A stretch of 64,000 nt of DNA from Streptomyces sp. HUAS CB01 (GTDB lineage Bacteria; Actinomycetota; Actinomycetes; Streptomycetales; Streptomycetaceae): assembly GCF_030406905.1 (NCBI RefSeq), contig NZ_CP129137.1, positions 1,544,001 through 1,608,000 of the forward strand. Direction: 5' to 3'. Below, one piece after another: positions 1 through 9,606 of this stretch (positions within the stretch are counted from its first letter, which is position 1; every line of letters begins with the position of its first letter). The position numbers and the translations under genes were made by a program. The notes under the pieces are model-generated. The model was not told where the DNA came from. It ran no database searches and saw only the letters and a program-made list of their open reading frames with translations.

Positions 1-147
1 CGGCGGCACGACTTTACTCTCATGGCCACCCGCAGCAACTCGGCACGTAGAGCTGAAACAAAAGCGTTGCGCGAGTATGCCCCACTCCGAACGGAACAAG
101 CCATTCCATCGAACGAGTGAAGCCAAAATCCGCCGAGGGGGGTACGC

Positions 148-1080
148 ATGACCGGTATTCCCGGCCATCTGCAAAGCATGGTCTTTCGAAATGCTGATCT
201 GCCGGCACTGTTCCACCGAGCGGACGAGACGGCCGTCGACCGGCAGCGGGAGGCGGTCAAGGGCACCCGGCTGCAGCTGCTCCTCCTGGTCCTGGGCTCG
301 GCGTTCGCGGCGCTGCCCTGGCGAGGGAGGGTCGGCGACTCCTTCCAGCTCATGGGACTGCTCAGTGCCTCGGCGTACGCCTGGGTGCTCGTGCTGAGCT
401 TCCGCGGGACACGCCGTCGGGCAAAGTCGCACTGGCAACTCAACCGCTCCGCAGCGGAGTTCATCCGCTCGATGTGCTGGCGCTACGCGGTGCACGGGGC
501 GCCCTTCGACTCCGACTCCCCCGATCCGGACCGGCTGTTCACGACCCGGCTGGAGGAAGGGCTCGGGGAACTGCGCAAGGTCGGCTGGGTGGACCCGCGC
601 GAGGAAGGCGGGAGCACGGTCTCCGCCGAGCTGATCACCACTCCGATGCGTCTGCTGCGGGGCAAGGTCTTCAGCGTACGCAAGGAGACGTATGTGAGGG
701 ACCGTCTGATCGAGCAGCGCAACTGGTACCACCGGCGTGCGGAGATCTCCCGGCGCGCGACCGCGCTGTGGACGGTGACGATCGGCCTGCTCACCGCGCT
801 CGCGCTGCTGTTCGGGGTACTGCGCACGTTCTCCGTCACCGAATCGGCCGAACCGGTGCCACTGCTGTCCGCGGCCGCCGCGGCGTGTCTGGCGTGGAGC
901 GAGATCCGCCGCCACCAGCCGCTGATCGCGGCGCACTCCCTGGTGGAGGAGGACCTGGCGGCGATCCACATCGCGATGGAGACCTCGGTGACGGAGGAGC
1001 AGTGGCCCTCGGCGGTGTACGAGACCGAGCGGATCGTCTCGCCCCAGCACACCGACTGGCTGGTTCAGCACCGTAGTTGA
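148..1080 (+). CDS. DUF4231/SLATT-type membrane protein
   Basis: A 310-residue protein with two hydrophobic segments near the N-terminus (about 42-57 and 67-85) and a second pair near 206-224 and 236-251. The stretch after the first pair (HWQLNRSAAEFIRS, about 95-108) is typical of DUF4231 proteins, which belong to the SLATT group. SLATT proteins are predicted pore-forming membrane effectors of nucleotide-triggered conflict systems; that role is from family knowledge, not shown here. The start at 148 is preceded by a purine-rich Shine-Dalgarno (GAGGGGGG, about 135-142); a second ATG at 178 is possible and matches the start of some relatives. It converges on the SLOG-domain gene at 1231-1710, which suggests the two work together. 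Confidence 0.8.
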   Translation: MTGIPGHLQSMVFRNADLPALFHRADETAVDRQREAVKGTRLQLLLLVLGSAFAALPWRGRVGDSFQLMGLLSASAYAWVLVLSFRGTRRRAKSHWQLNRSAAEFIRSMCWRYAVHGAPFDSDSPDPDRLFTTRLEEGLGELRKVGWVDPREEGGSTVSAELITTPMRLLRGKVFSVRKETYVRDRLIEQRNWYHRRAEISRRATALWTVTIGLLTALALLFGVLRTFSVTESAEPVPLLSAAAAACLAWSEIRRHQPLIAAHSLVEEDLAAIHIAMETSVTEEQWPSAVYETERIVSPQHTDWLVQHRS

Positions 1081-1230
1081 CGGACGGACGGGGGCGCGTG
1101 GCGCCGGACGGCCGTCCGGCGCCGGGCCCCGTACCGCCCCGCCGGAGCCTGACGTCCCCGCCGTCGCCGCCTTCCGTGGCCGGCCGGCTCGCCGCCGACC
1201 GCCGCGAGGAGTTCGCCGGGCCCGCGTGCG

Positions 1231-1710
1231 TCAGGGCCGCTCGACCCCGTCGCACCACACCACCGTCACCGGCGTGCCGCGCTCGCGCGCGTACCGGACG
1301 ATGTCGCCGGTGCCGCCGAGCCCGCGGGCGGGGCGGCCGTCCCAGACCGCCAGGAGCCGGTCGCAGTTGTCGGCGATGTACGTGCCGGCCGCGTAGTACG
1401 CCTCGTCCGTGGAGCGGGGGAAGGCCAGCCGGACCTCCTGGCTGGCCCTGCCCCTGAGCCGCCGGTAGCAGGCCAGCGCGCCGGGGTCGTCGAAGCCGTC
1501 CTCGTAGTCCCCGCTCGGGATGACCACGGTGAGTTCCGCGCCGCAGGCGAGGGCGATGTCGGCGAAGAGCTGGTCGGCCCCCTCGGCGAGGCTGGAGAGC
1601 GCTTCCAGCGCACCCTCGTGGCCGCGCAGCAGCGCCTCCATCCCGGCCAGCACATGCGGCATGGCCTCGGGCGGAATGCTTCTGTGGCCGGTCACTCCGA
1701 TGCGCTTCAT
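1231..1710 (-). CDS. SLOG-family nucleotide-binding domain protein
   Basis: A single-domain protein of 159 residues with a Rossmann-like pattern: an N-terminal strand ending in GVTGHRSI, a central SLAEGADQLFADIAL helix segment, VVIPSGDYEDGF, and a late VWDGRPARGLGGT segment. These are features of the SLOG superfamily (LOG/DprA/TIR-related), whose members bind or cleave nucleotides such as NAD derivatives. It has no membrane segment or effector domain. Its 3' end faces that of the DUF4231/SLATT gene with about 150 bases between them. SLOG-SLATT partnerships have been predicted from comparative genomics. A sensor role for this copy is inference; a LOG-like hydrolase role is the main alternative. 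Confidence 0.75.
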   Translation of the reverse strand: MKRIGVTGHRSIPPEAMPHVLAGMEALLRGHEGALEALSSLAEGADQLFADIALACGAELTVVIPSGDYEDGFDDPGALACYRRLRGRASQEVRLAFPRSTDEAYYAAGTYIADNCDRLLAVWDGRPARGLGGTGDIVRYARERGTPVTVVWCDGVERP

Positions 1711-1772
1711 CCGCCCCCCCGATCCGTTGTGGCCGACCGCTGTGCCATCCTCTCAAAAGTGTGCAAGACGTC

Positions 1773-1800
1773 GAGCCCCCGCCGTGCACGGCGGGGGCTC
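1773..1800 (-). terminator. Rho-independent terminator of the streptogrisin gene
   Basis: A perfect inverted repeat of GAGCCCCCGCCG and its complement around a TGCA loop. It lies 57 bases beyond the streptogrisin stop on the minus strand and upstream of the SLOG gene, so it separates the two transcripts. The T-tract is weak, as usual in Streptomyces. Confidence 0.8.
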
Positions 1801-1856
1801 TTGTGACCGCTGGGACGTCCTCGGCGTCCGCGGGACCGGCCTTGGGCCGTTGCGCC

Positions 1857-2762
1857 CTAGTAGACGCTGACCCCGTAGGCGCTCAGGGCCTCGGTGACGG
1901 GCTGGAAGAAGGTCGTACCGCCACTGGAGCAGTTGCCGCTGCCGCCGGAGGTCAGACCGATAGCCCGGCTGCCGGAGTACAGCGGGCCGCCGCTGTCGCC
2001 CGGCTCGGCGCAGACGTTGGTGCGGATCATGCCGTAGACGATGTCACCGCCGCCGTAGTTGACCGTGGCGTTGAGACCGGTGACGGTGCCGCTGTGGGTG
2101 CCCGTGGTGGAGCCGCGGCGGGTCACGGACATGCCGACCGTCGCGTTGGCCGCGCTGGTGATGTCGACGCTGCCGACCGTGCCCGGCTTGGAGATGGAGG
2201 TGTTGCTGTAGCGCACGATGCCGTAGTCGTTGCCCGGGAAGCTGGAGCCCGCGGTCGGGCCGAGGACGGTCGTGCGGGCGGAGTTCGCGTACCAGGTGCC
2301 CGCGCCGTCGGTGCAGTGGCCCGCCGTCAGGAAGTACGAAGTGCCCGCGCTGTTGCGGACGTTGAAGCCCAGGGAGCAGCGCCAGCTGGTGGCGTAGACG
2401 GCGTCGCCGCCGGAGATGAGCTTGCTGAACGTGCCGGGGGTGCGCTCGATGCGGAGGGCACCGGCGTTGGCGCCGGCCTCCCGCTTGATCCTCGCGATCT
2501 CGGCCTTGGAGACGGTGGAGTCGGCGGTCACGACGAGGGTGTTGGTCGCTTTGTCGACATGCCAGGCGGTACCCGCCACATCGGCGGTCAGCACGGAGTC
2601 GCTCGCGGCGGAGAGCTGGGACGCGCTGAAGGTGACGGGAGCCTCGTCCGCGGCGGCGGTGGGGACGGCCAGTGCGGCGGCGGCGACGAGACCGGTCGTC
2701 ACGGCGAGCAGACGGGTTCGTCTGGCCACGCCGTGGGTGGGGGTGGTGCGCTTGATCCTCAC
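1857..2762 (-). CDS. sprB: Streptogrisin B-like secreted serine protease precursor (S1 family)
   Basis: A preproenzyme of 301 residues. A signal peptide with an RR-containing n-region ends near residue 38. A propeptide follows to about residue 115, and the mature enzyme begins at ISGGD (116). The catalytic triad is His149 (TAGHC), Asp179 (NDYGIVRY) and Ser257 (GDSGGPL), and cysteines are placed for two disulfides. The mature part is extremely close to streptogrisin B of S. griseus as remembered, including the C-terminus SAYGVSVY. The propeptide acts as foldase and is removed autocatalytically in this family. The GTG start has GGGAGG about 9 bases upstream. It is transcribed alone and ends at a strong hairpin. 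Confidence 0.93.
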   Translation of the reverse strand: MRIKRTTPTHGVARRTRLLAVTTGLVAAAALAVPTAAADEAPVTFSASQLSAASDSVLTADVAGTAWHVDKATNTLVVTADSTVSKAEIARIKREAGANAGALRIERTPGTFSKLISGGDAVYATSWRCSLGFNVRNSAGTSYFLTAGHCTDGAGTWYANSARTTVLGPTAGSSFPGNDYGIVRYSNTSISKPGTVGSVDITSAANATVGMSVTRRGSTTGTHSGTVTGLNATVNYGGGDIVYGMIRTNVCAEPGDSGGPLYSGSRAIGLTSGGSGNCSSGGTTFFQPVTEALSAYGVSVY

Positions 2763-3480
2763 TTCTCGTTCCTCCCGAGGGGAATCGGGGGCCCGACTGT
2801 GGGGTGACGGGCCCGTGAGGCGCAGTCAGCGGGCGCGGGGATGCGTCCGGAATCCGGTCACGTTGTGCCCCTGACAAGCGCTGTTCGGGAGTATTCGGCG
2901 AGCCAACTTGCCGCGCAAGGGCACCTTTCGGCCGTGCGGCGCCGTGGCACGCCGGAGGGCCCCCGAGGTGTGGTACCTCAAGGGCTGCCGCGGTCCGTCG
3001 CGGGTGGGACGGACCGACTGGCGGTCAGGTTCCGTTCCCCGGCCGGGAGTTCGGGCTCCGGGCCTGCCGTCCCCCGCCGGGGAGGGGCGGGTGACATGGG
3101 CCGGGAACGATGAGCGGCCATGGAGGTCCGCCGTACGGCGCGCGCCGTGCGGGGCGGCGCCCGCCGGGAGGTGCGCGGCGACAACCCGGCTCGTGCCGGG
3201 CTCGGTGTGGAGGCGCGGTCGGAGTTCGAACCCCCGTACGCAGGCGGGAGTTTCACGGCACCGGGCGCCCGGCCGCGTGCCGCCGGGGGCGGCCCGCGAT
3301 TGTCCCCCTCGGCCGTCCGCGTCGAGGAGGACGGCGCGGTCAGCGGCTCGCCGCCACCGGCGGGCCCACCGTGGACGGCGGTCGTCGGCGTCGCATCTCA
3401 CCCCTCCCTGGCCGGGCCCGGGTTGACCGGAATTCGCTCTTCCGCGCGGCCGGAGTGACCGCTGGCACCTCCGTCCCGCA
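2763..3480. other. Gene-poor interval upstream of sprB
   Basis: The first bases hold the sprB ribosome binding site and presumably its promoter. In the rest I see no frame with family resemblance or convincing start; the open frames present are arginine/proline-rich artefacts of high G+C. A TTCGAAC element near 3226 is not part of a tRNA (see rejected items). Confidence 0.5.
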
Positions 3481-3926
3481 TCAGGAGGGGCCGGCCGGCC
3501 GGGCGCCGCCCAGGGCATGACCGCCTTCGAAGCGCCCGTTTCCCGTCCTTTCCCCGGTTTCCCCGCGAAGCGCCGCCACAGCGTCAGTCGTTCCCCTGGC
3601 GGCCTCGGTCGCGGAGATGCCGACGACCCGGCCGGACCGGCCGCGGCTCACCCGGTCCAGGGTCGCCACGGTCGTGGACACGGGGAACGGCTCGGTGCGG
3701 GTGGTGGTGACGGTGGGCACCAGCCCGATCCGCCCGGTGGTGGGGGGCGACACTCGACAGCACCGCGAGTGCGTCGAGCCCCGGCCGGGCGAAGGAGTCG
3801 CCGAGGGTGACGAAGTCGAGGGCACCCCCGCTCGGCGAGCCGGGAGGGGGCGACGGTAGTGGTGTGCGTCGTACCGCGCCGGCCGCCGAGGGCGACGGTG
3901 AGGTGCCGCGGACGGGTGGAGGTCAT
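3481..3926 (-). pseudogene. Remnant of an LLM-class flavin-dependent monooxygenase
   Basis: Three pieces in three frames line up, in order, with the N-terminal third of bacterial-luciferase-like (NtaA/SnaA type) FMN-dependent monooxygenases. The first is MTSTRPRHLTVALGG from an ATG at 3926. The second is ALDFVTLGDSFARPGLDAL, about 3765-3822. The third is GRIGLVPTVTTTRTEPF followed by VSTTVATLDRVSRGRSG, about 3610-3740. Intact relatives are roughly 350-450 residues; here at least two frameshifts, an internal deletion and loss of the C-terminal two thirds leave no functional product. The right-hand limit of the remnant is unclear. Confidence 0.75.
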
Positions 3927-4582
3927 GGCTGGGTGCCTCTCCGCGTGGTCGGTTCCGGGGGCGGTGGGGCACCGGGCCCGATGGGTGCCCGCAGGGGACG
4001 GGGGTCGCGTGTCATGCGCTGAGCGGGGTGCGGCGGTCGAGGTCCCGGAGGGGGCAGAGCACCGCCGTGGCAGCGGCGTCGTTCCGGGCGAACGCCGGTC
4101 GCCGGTGCGCGGTCCGGTGAAGACGCCGCCCGGGCGTGGTGTGCCGGCCGAGCGCGAACCGCCGCGGGTGGGAACGGCCGCCCCGCTCCGGCACGCGCCC
4201 GTCGGCGGGATCCACCTGCACCGGGCACCCCTGCCGCGAGCGGGCCGGGGCCGGGAGAGGGCGGGGTACGCGCGGGCTCGGTGGCGCGCCCGTCGGGGCC
4301 CGGAGGGGATGAGGGGGACCAGGGGCCGCGAACGGCCGGGGGAGCGCGAAGGAGCCGTGTCCGCGAGGTGGCGCACCCGTCCGAAGGACGGTTCTGCCCG
4401 CATCCCGTACCACGACCGTCGCAGGCGGCCGGGCCGCGGCGCGCCCGGCTCCGGCGGCGCGTACACGTGCCGGACGACCGCGGGACGGGCCGTCGGCGCG
4501 CCCGGCTCCGGCGGGGGCACGCGCGCCGGGCGTCACCGACCGGCTCCGGCGGGGGCACGCCGGCCGGGTGTCGCGGACCGGC
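3927..4582. other. Degenerate GC-rich interval with short direct repeats
   Basis: No credible gene is seen. Three copies of CGGCTCCGGCGG lie near 4446, 4503 and 4541, the last two extended by GGGCAC. This looks like slipped-strand expansion or decay next to the pseudogene. It also contains the 3' flank of the DUF5685 gene. Confidence 0.45.
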
Positions 4583-5824
4583 TCAGCAGCCGTCGCAGGG
4601 GCAGCAGCAGTCGCAACCGTCGCAGCCGCAGTCGCACTTGTGGCAGCAGCCCTCGCGCTTCTTGCGGGACCAGGGGCCCTCGTACTCCTCGGCGCAGCAG
4701 AGCCGACAGGTGCAGCACAGGCCGATGAAGGCCGCGCAGCCGGCCCAGAAGCCGCGGGGCTTGGGCTTGGGGGGCTCACCGCCGAAACCGAACAGGGGCG
4801 GCTCGCCGCCGTTCCCGCCGGACCCGCCGCCGTAGGGGGTGCCACCGTACGGACTGCCGCCTCCGTAGGGGTTGGCCGAGCCGTACGGTCCCGCGGCTCC
4901 TCCGTGGGGGCCGCCGTACGGATTGCCGCCCTGCGGCGGCTGTCCGCCGTAGCCCTGGTGCGAGCAGGCCGCCGTGCCGAAGGCCCGGTCCACGGAGCGC
5001 GGGAGCTCGTGCGCGAGGAGCACGTGCAGCAGCCGGTCGTCGACGAACTCCGCGTCCCGCAGGGCGAGCCTGATGCCGTGGAGGGCGTCGTCGGCGAGGC
5101 GGCGGGCCTCGGCGAGGCTCGTGCCGGTCGCCGTGAGCGGGTTCCAGGCGCCCGCAGTGGCATCGGCCTCCCGGTCCTCCACGGCGTCCAGGAGATGCGC
5201 CAGCCGTCCGAAGAGCCGGCCCGCCTCGGCGAGCGGCGCGGCGTTGGCGGGGCGCCCGGCGAGCACCGCGGTGTGCGCGAAGGCGGCGGCGGTCGCCGTC
5301 TCCGTCGGCTCGGTCACGACCAGCAGCGGGGTGCCGGGTCCCGCCAGGGACTCGATGCCGGTCTGCCGGTCCACCGCGTCGACCAGCACCGCCGTGTCGA
5401 AGCCCAGCGCGGCGCCGGCGCGGGCGCCCGCCCGGTCCCAGCCCTTCGCGATCCGGCGCGCCGCAGCGGCGACCGGCCTGCGGGCCAACACCCCGTCCCG
5501 GTCGGCCACGTGGTCGCGGACCTTGGCGGACGCGAGGACGAGCGAGACGGCGGCGGCGAGCCGGGCACCCTCGCCCCGGGCGACGGGCGCGGTGCGCATG
5601 GCCCGCAGCGGACAGGGCCCGGCCGTGCGCCGCTGCGCGGGGGTGCGCTCGGCCTGAGCCTCCGTCAGAACCGAGACGATGAGCCCGTCGTAGTTCGTGA
5701 CGACCCTGGCGAACTGTCCGTGGTCCGCCCGAAGTGCCAGGCAGAGCCCGCACAGATGGGCCATCCACTCCGTCTTGAGGCCGTTCGTGAGGCGATGGGT
5801 GCAGGGCCGGACGATTCCGAACAC
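4583..5824 (-). CDS. DUF5685 family protein with cysteine-rich tail
   Basis: A protein of 413 residues starting VFGIVRPC. The conserved N-terminal block has [10 protein letters not shown] (a CxxC pair) and [13 protein letters not shown], which identify DUF5685. A helical domain of unknown function follows to about residue 285. Next is a Gly/Pro/Tyr-rich linker (repeated NPYGG or SPYGG units) and a tail in which 17 of the last 54 residues are cysteine, suggesting metal binding. The GTG at 5824 has GGGGGAA about 5 bases upstream and matches the family start; upstream in-frame codons were not used. The gene is divergent from sflA across about 290 bases. Function is not known; a zinc or iron-sulfur role is only inference. 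Confidence 0.85.
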   Translation of the reverse strand: MFGIVRPCTHRLTNGLKTEWMAHLCGLCLALRADHGQFARVVTNYDGLIVSVLTEAQAERTPAQRRTAGPCPLRAMRTAPVARGEGARLAAAVSLVLASAKVRDHVADRDGVLARRPVAAAARRIAKGWDRAGARAGAALGFDTAVLVDAVDRQTGIESLAGPGTPLLVVTEPTETATAAAFAHTAVLAGRPANAAPLAEAGRLFGRLAHLLDAVEDREADATAGAWNPLTATGTSLAEARRLADDALHGIRLALRDAEFVDDRLLHVLLAHELPRSVDRAFGTAACSHQGYGGQPPQGGNPYGGPHGGAAGPYGSANPYGGGSPYGGTPYGGGSGGNGGEPPLFGFGGEPPKPKPRGFWAGCAAFIGLCCTCRLCCAEEYEGPWSRKKREGCCHKCDCGCDGCDCCCPCDGC

Positions 5825-6101
5825 GACGTTCCCCCGAGTGTCGTTCGAGTGTGCGGCCCGCATCGTATCCGGCCGGCCCGTTCACCCGGACGCTCCGACG
5901 CTCACCCGTCTGCCGAGACATTCATATTTTGCTTCGATATGAGCCCCTTCAGGGCCCCTACGCTGGAAGAACCTTGACGAACCGCCACATGTTCTGCACC
6001 AGTACCGTCACGAATCCCCTGCGCGGCGACTATCCACTTGGCGCGCGATCCGCATTATGGACGACCATAGGGATATGCGGAACCACAAGTGACCGCGGTC
6101 G

Positions 6102-6109
6102 AAAGGAGG
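6102..6109 (+). promoter_or_regulatory. Strong ribosome binding site of sflA
   Basis: AAAGGAGG lies 5 bases before the ATG at 6115. It fixes the start of sflA against longer in-frame extensions that would begin upstream in the divergent promoter region. Confidence 0.85.
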
Positions 6110-6114
6110 CGTCC

Positions 6115-6549
6115 ATGGGATCGGTGCGCAAGGCGAGTGCATGGCTCGGTCTCGTCGAGGACAACGACGAGCGCTACTACGACGACGAGTACGCCGAGGG
6201 TACGGGAGCCGGCGACCAGTGGGTGACCGACCCGCGCGTCCGGGTGGCCTCCGAGACGGCCGAGGAGCAGGGTCGCCGGATCGCCACCGTCTCCCCCGAC
6301 AGCTTCCGGGACGCACGCGGCATCGGGGAGCACTTCCGCGAGGGCGTTCCCGTCATCGTCAACCTGACCTCCCTGGAGCCCGCGGACGCCAAGCGCGTGG
6401 TGGACTTCGCGGCCGGGCTGACCTTCGGGCTGCGCGGCTCCATCGAGCGCGTGGCGACCCGGGTCTTCCTGCTGACCCCCGCCGACACGGAGATCGTCAG
6501 CGGGGAGTCGGCGGGCCGCCCCGGCGACGGGTTCTTCAACCAGAGCTGA
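6115..6549 (+). CDS. sflA: SepF-like cell-division protein
   Basis: A protein of 144 residues. The N-terminal part has the acidic, tyrosine-rich stretch seen in actinobacterial SepF proteins ([12 protein letters not shown]) and lacks a clear amphipathic anchor. The C-terminal SepF domain covers about residues 60-140, with [20 protein letters not shown] and [16 protein letters not shown]. SepF links FtsZ to the membrane. Streptomyces have additional SepF-like paralogues, and the genomic position matches SflA (SCO1749 in S. coelicolor, from memory), implicated in polar growth and division. It stands alone, away from the division cluster that carries sepF, and converges on the acyl-CoA dehydrogenase with a 34-base gap. 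Confidence 0.88.
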   Translation: MGSVRKASAWLGLVEDNDERYYDDEYAEGTGAGDQWVTDPRVRVASETAEEQGRRIATVSPDSFRDARGIGEHFREGVPVIVNLTSLEPADAKRVVDFAAGLTFGLRGSIERVATRVFLLTPADTEIVSGESAGRPGDGFFNQS

Positions 6550-6583
6550 GCAGGGCGCTCGCCGGCCGGCCGGGACGGTCGGC

Positions 6584-7774
6584 CTACCGGAACGCGTCGA
6601 GGCCGGTGAGCGCCTTGCCCAGCACGAGCTGGTGCATCTCGACGGTGCCCTCGTAGGTGAGCACCGACTCGAGATTGGTGGCGTGCCGCATCACGGGGTA
6701 TTCGAGGGAGATCCCGTTGGCGCCGAGGATCGTGCGCGCGGTGCGGCAGATCTCGATCGCCTCCCGCACGTTGTTCAGCTTTCCGAAACTGACCTGCTCC
6801 GGGCGGAGCGTCCCGGCGTCCATCCGCCGCCCGAGGTGATGGGCGAGCAGGATTCCCTTGTGCAGTTCGAGCGCCATGTCGGCGAGCTTGGCCTGGGTGA
6901 GCTGGAAGCCCCCGATGGGCTTTCCGAACTGCTCCCGCGTCCGCGCGTAGTCGAGCGCCGCCTCGAAGCTGGAGCGTGCCGCGCCCATCGCGCCCCACAC
7001 GATTCCGTAGCGGGCGTGCGAAAGACAGCTGAGCGGCCCCTTGAGTCCCGTCACGCCCGGGAGGACGGCGTCCTCGGGCAGTCGCACCTCGTCCAGGACG
7101 AGTTCGCTGGTGACGGAGGCCCGCAGCGACCACTTGTGCCGGATCTCGGGGGCCGAGAAGCCGGGGGTGTCGGTGGGGACGGCGAAGCCGCGGATGCCGT
7201 CGTCGGTCTGGGCCCAGACGACGGCCACGCCGGCGACGGAGCCGTTGGTGATCCACATCTTGCGCCCGTTGAGCACCCAGTCGGAGCCGTCGCGCTTGGC
7301 GTAGGTGCGCATGCCGGCCGGATCGGAGCCGTGGTCGGGCTCGGTGAGCCCGAAGCAGCCGATGGTCTCACCGGCCGCCATGGACGGCAGCCACCGCTGC
7401 TTCTGGTCCTCGGAGCCGTACTTCCAGATCGCGTACATGGCGAGCGAGCCCTGGACGGACACGAGCGAGCGGATGCCGGAGTCGGCGGCCTCCAGTTCCA
7501 GGCAGGCGAGTCCGTACTGGACCGCGGTGGCGCCGGCGCAGCCGTAGCCGGTCAGCGACATGCCGAGGGCACCGATCGAGCCGAGTTCCCGGGCCAGTTC
7601 GCGTACGGAGGGCAGTTCACCGCTCTCGTACCAGTCGGCGATCTGCGGAAGCACGCGGTCGGCGGCCCAGGAGCGGACGGTGTCGCGTACCGCGAGGTCC
7701 TCGGGCTCCAGCAGATCGTCGATGCCGAGGGGGTCGGCGGGGTCGAAGGGCGGGAGCTTCGGGGGTGCGGACAT
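6584..7774 (-). CDS. Acyl-CoA dehydrogenase, glutaryl-CoA dehydrogenase type
   Basis: A flavoenzyme of 396 residues. The middle domain carries the FAD/substrate motif GCFGLTEPDHGSDPAGM and RKMWITNG. The C-terminal helical domain has RTREQFGKPIGGFQLTQ and ends with TYEGTVEMHQLVLG, where the glutamate in YEGT is the expected catalytic base of glutaryl-CoA dehydrogenases. The family oxidises and decarboxylates glutaryl-CoA to crotonyl-CoA in lysine/tryptophan degradation, with electrons passed to ETF. The start at 7774 (MSAPPKL) has GGAGG 9 bases upstream; an in-frame ATG 8 codons earlier lacks one. Substrate is inferred from family resemblance; another short-chain acyl-CoA cannot be excluded. 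Confidence 0.85.
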   Translation of the reverse strand: MSAPPKLPPFDPADPLGIDDLLEPEDLAVRDTVRSWAADRVLPQIADWYESGELPSVRELARELGSIGALGMSLTGYGCAGATAVQYGLACLELEAADSGIRSLVSVQGSLAMYAIWKYGSEDQKQRWLPSMAAGETIGCFGLTEPDHGSDPAGMRTYAKRDGSDWVLNGRKMWITNGSVAGVAVVWAQTDDGIRGFAVPTDTPGFSAPEIRHKWSLRASVTSELVLDEVRLPEDAVLPGVTGLKGPLSCLSHARYGIVWGAMGAARSSFEAALDYARTREQFGKPIGGFQLTQAKLADMALELHKGILLAHHLGRRMDAGTLRPEQVSFGKLNNVREAIEICRTARTILGANGISLEYPVMRHATNLESVLTYEGTVEMHQLVLGKALTGLDAFR

Positions 7775-7878
7775 GAGGGTGCCTCCGGCGGCTCGCACGG
7801 CACTGTCCAGGTCCGGGCGGCTGCCGGTGACCTGGGAACCTAGCAGTGGTAGTTAATGCTCGGCGCTGACGTTACGGC

Positions 7879-9606
7879 TCAGTGTGCCGTGCGTCCAGTG
7901 CGTGCCGGGCCGGCCGCCTCCGCGGGCGTACGGCGTGCCGGCACCGCCGACTCGGCACGGACGTGGTCCCGGAGCGGGGCGCCCGGCAGCGCGGGTTCGG
8001 GCACGGCGTGCCCGGACCGGGCGGGCGCCGGCTGCTCCGCGGCCGGGAGGCCGGTCGGGTCGTCGGGCTCGGCGCACTCCATGACCTTCGGCAGCCGCAG
8101 CGCGGCGAGCGCCCCGAGCAGCAGCAGGCCCGCGCTGACGAACAGCGTCACGTGCAGTCCGTGGACGAACGCGTGCCGGGCGGCGCTCCGCAGCGCGTCC
8201 CCCACGGGTCCGCCGAGCTGGAGGGCCACCTGGTAGGCCTCGCCGAGCGAGTGCCCGGCGGCGCTGCGCGCCGCGGGCGGGACGCTCGTGGCGTCGTCGA
8301 GCCCGGGGGCGTAGGCGGCGTTCATGACGCTGCCGAGCAGCGCGATGCCCATGCCCGCGCCGAGCTGGTAGGAGGTCTCGCCGATGGCGGCCGCGCCGCC
8401 GGCCTGCTCGGGCGGGGCTTCGCTGAGCATCGACTCGTACGCGCCGAAGAGCGTGGTCTGCAGCCCGAAGCCGAGGAGGACGAATCCGGTGGTGAGCAGC
8501 AGCGGCCGGTCGTGCTGCCCCATCAGGGTCAGCAGGACCACGGCGGCGGCCGTGAGCACGAAGCCCCAGCCGACCATCCGGCGGGGGCCGAGGCGCCGGA
8601 GGGTGAAGGAGCCGGTGGCCCCGGCGGCCATCGCGGCGAAGGTGAGCGGCAGCAGCCGCAGACCGGTCTCCAGCGGGCTCAGCCCGAGCACGAGCTGGAG
8701 GTACTGGACGGCGATGAGCTCCAGGCCGACCAGCGCCAGCATGGCGAGCACGATGCAGCCGACCGAGGTGGAGAAGGTCGCCCTGGCGAACATCCGGATG
8801 TCGACGAGCGGATGCCTGCGGCTCTTCTGGCGGCGGACGAAGAGGGCGAGCAGCACGGCCCCGGCGAGCAGCGGGCCGGCCGTGCGGAGGTCCAGCACGG
8901 CGTCGCCGGCGCCGAGCCGCTTCACTCCGAGGACGATGCCGAGGACTCCCGCGGCGGCCATGAGCGCCCCGAGGACGTCCCACGGCCCTTCGCGGTCGCC
9001 CCGGGACTCGGGGAGCAGCCAGCGACCGACCGGCAGGATCAGCAGCATCAGCGGGATGTTGATCAGGAAGACCGAGCCCCACCAGAAGTGCTGGACGAGG
9101 AAGCCGCCCAGGACCGGACCGGTGGCGGCGCCGACCGCGGCGACCGCGGTCCAGATGCCGATGGCCGTGGCCCGCTCGCGCCGGTCCGGGAAGACGGCCC
9201 GGAGTATGGAGAGCGTCGCCGGCATGATCATCGCGCCGCCGACGCCGAGCAGGGCCCGGGCGCCGATGAGCACCTCGGGCGTGGTGGCCAGCGCGGCGAC
9301 GGCGGAGGCGACGCCGAAGAGCGCGTAGCCGAGCAGCAGGACGCGCCGGCGCCCGACCCGGTCGCCGAGGGTGCCGAACAGGATCAGCAGCGACGCGCAC
9401 ACCAGGGGGTAGGCGTCGACGATCCACAGGAGTTCGACCCCGGACGGGCGGAGGTCCTCCGTCACGGCGGGCACGGCGACGTGCAGGACGGTGGCGTCCA
9501 GCGCGACCAGGAGCAGGCTCACGCACAGGACGAGCAGGACGACCCAGCGGTTGGCACCGCCGCCGGCGGCACGCGGGCGTGCTCCGGCCGTGGTCCTCCC
9601 GAACAT
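7879..9606 (-). CDS. MFS drug exporter, DHA2 (14-TM) family
   Basis: A membrane protein of 575 residues with about 14 predicted transmembrane helices. Motif A (GDRVGRRRVLLLG) follows TM2, and the VALDATVLHVAVP segment in TM1 is typical of DHA2 proton antiporters such as QacA/EmrB relatives. A non-membrane tail of about 80 residues is rich in Ala, Pro and Arg. The start is set by AGGAGG 8 bases before ATG 9606; a longer in-frame extension would be soluble and unlike the family. No TetR-type regulator sits beside it, but a 22-bp palindrome lies about 150 bases upstream. The substrate cannot be told from sequence. Confidence 0.88.
   Translation of the reverse strand: MFGRTTAGARPRAAGGGANRWVVLLVLCVSLLLVALDATVLHVAVPAVTEDLRPSGVELLWIVDAYPLVCASLLILFGTLGDRVGRRRVLLLGYALFGVASAVAALATTPEVLIGARALLGVGGAMIMPATLSILRAVFPDRRERATAIGIWTAVAAVGAATGPVLGGFLVQHFWWGSVFLINIPLMLLILPVGRWLLPESRGDREGPWDVLGALMAAAGVLGIVLGVKRLGAGDAVLDLRTAGPLLAGAVLLALFVRRQKSRRHPLVDIRMFARATFSTSVGCIVLAMLALVGLELIAVQYLQLVLGLSPLETGLRLLPLTFAAMAAGATGSFTLRRLGPRRMVGWGFVLTAAAVVLLTLMGQHDRPLLLTTGFVLLGFGLQTTLFGAYESMLSEAPPEQAGGAAAIGETSYQLGAGMGIALLGSVMNAAYAPGLDDATSVPPAARSAAGHSLGEAYQVALQLGGPVGDALRSAARHAFVHGLHVTLFVSAGLLLLGALAALRLPKVMECAEPDDPTGLPAAEQPAPARSGHAVPEPALPGAPLRDHVRAESAVPARRTPAEAAGPARTGRTAH

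Noticed and set aside
3180..3260. TTCGAAC element resembling a tRNA T-loop
   Set aside because: On the plus strand the T-stem has a mismatch and there is no matching acceptor stem or anticodon arm; on the minus strand the position after the loop is T instead of the required C.
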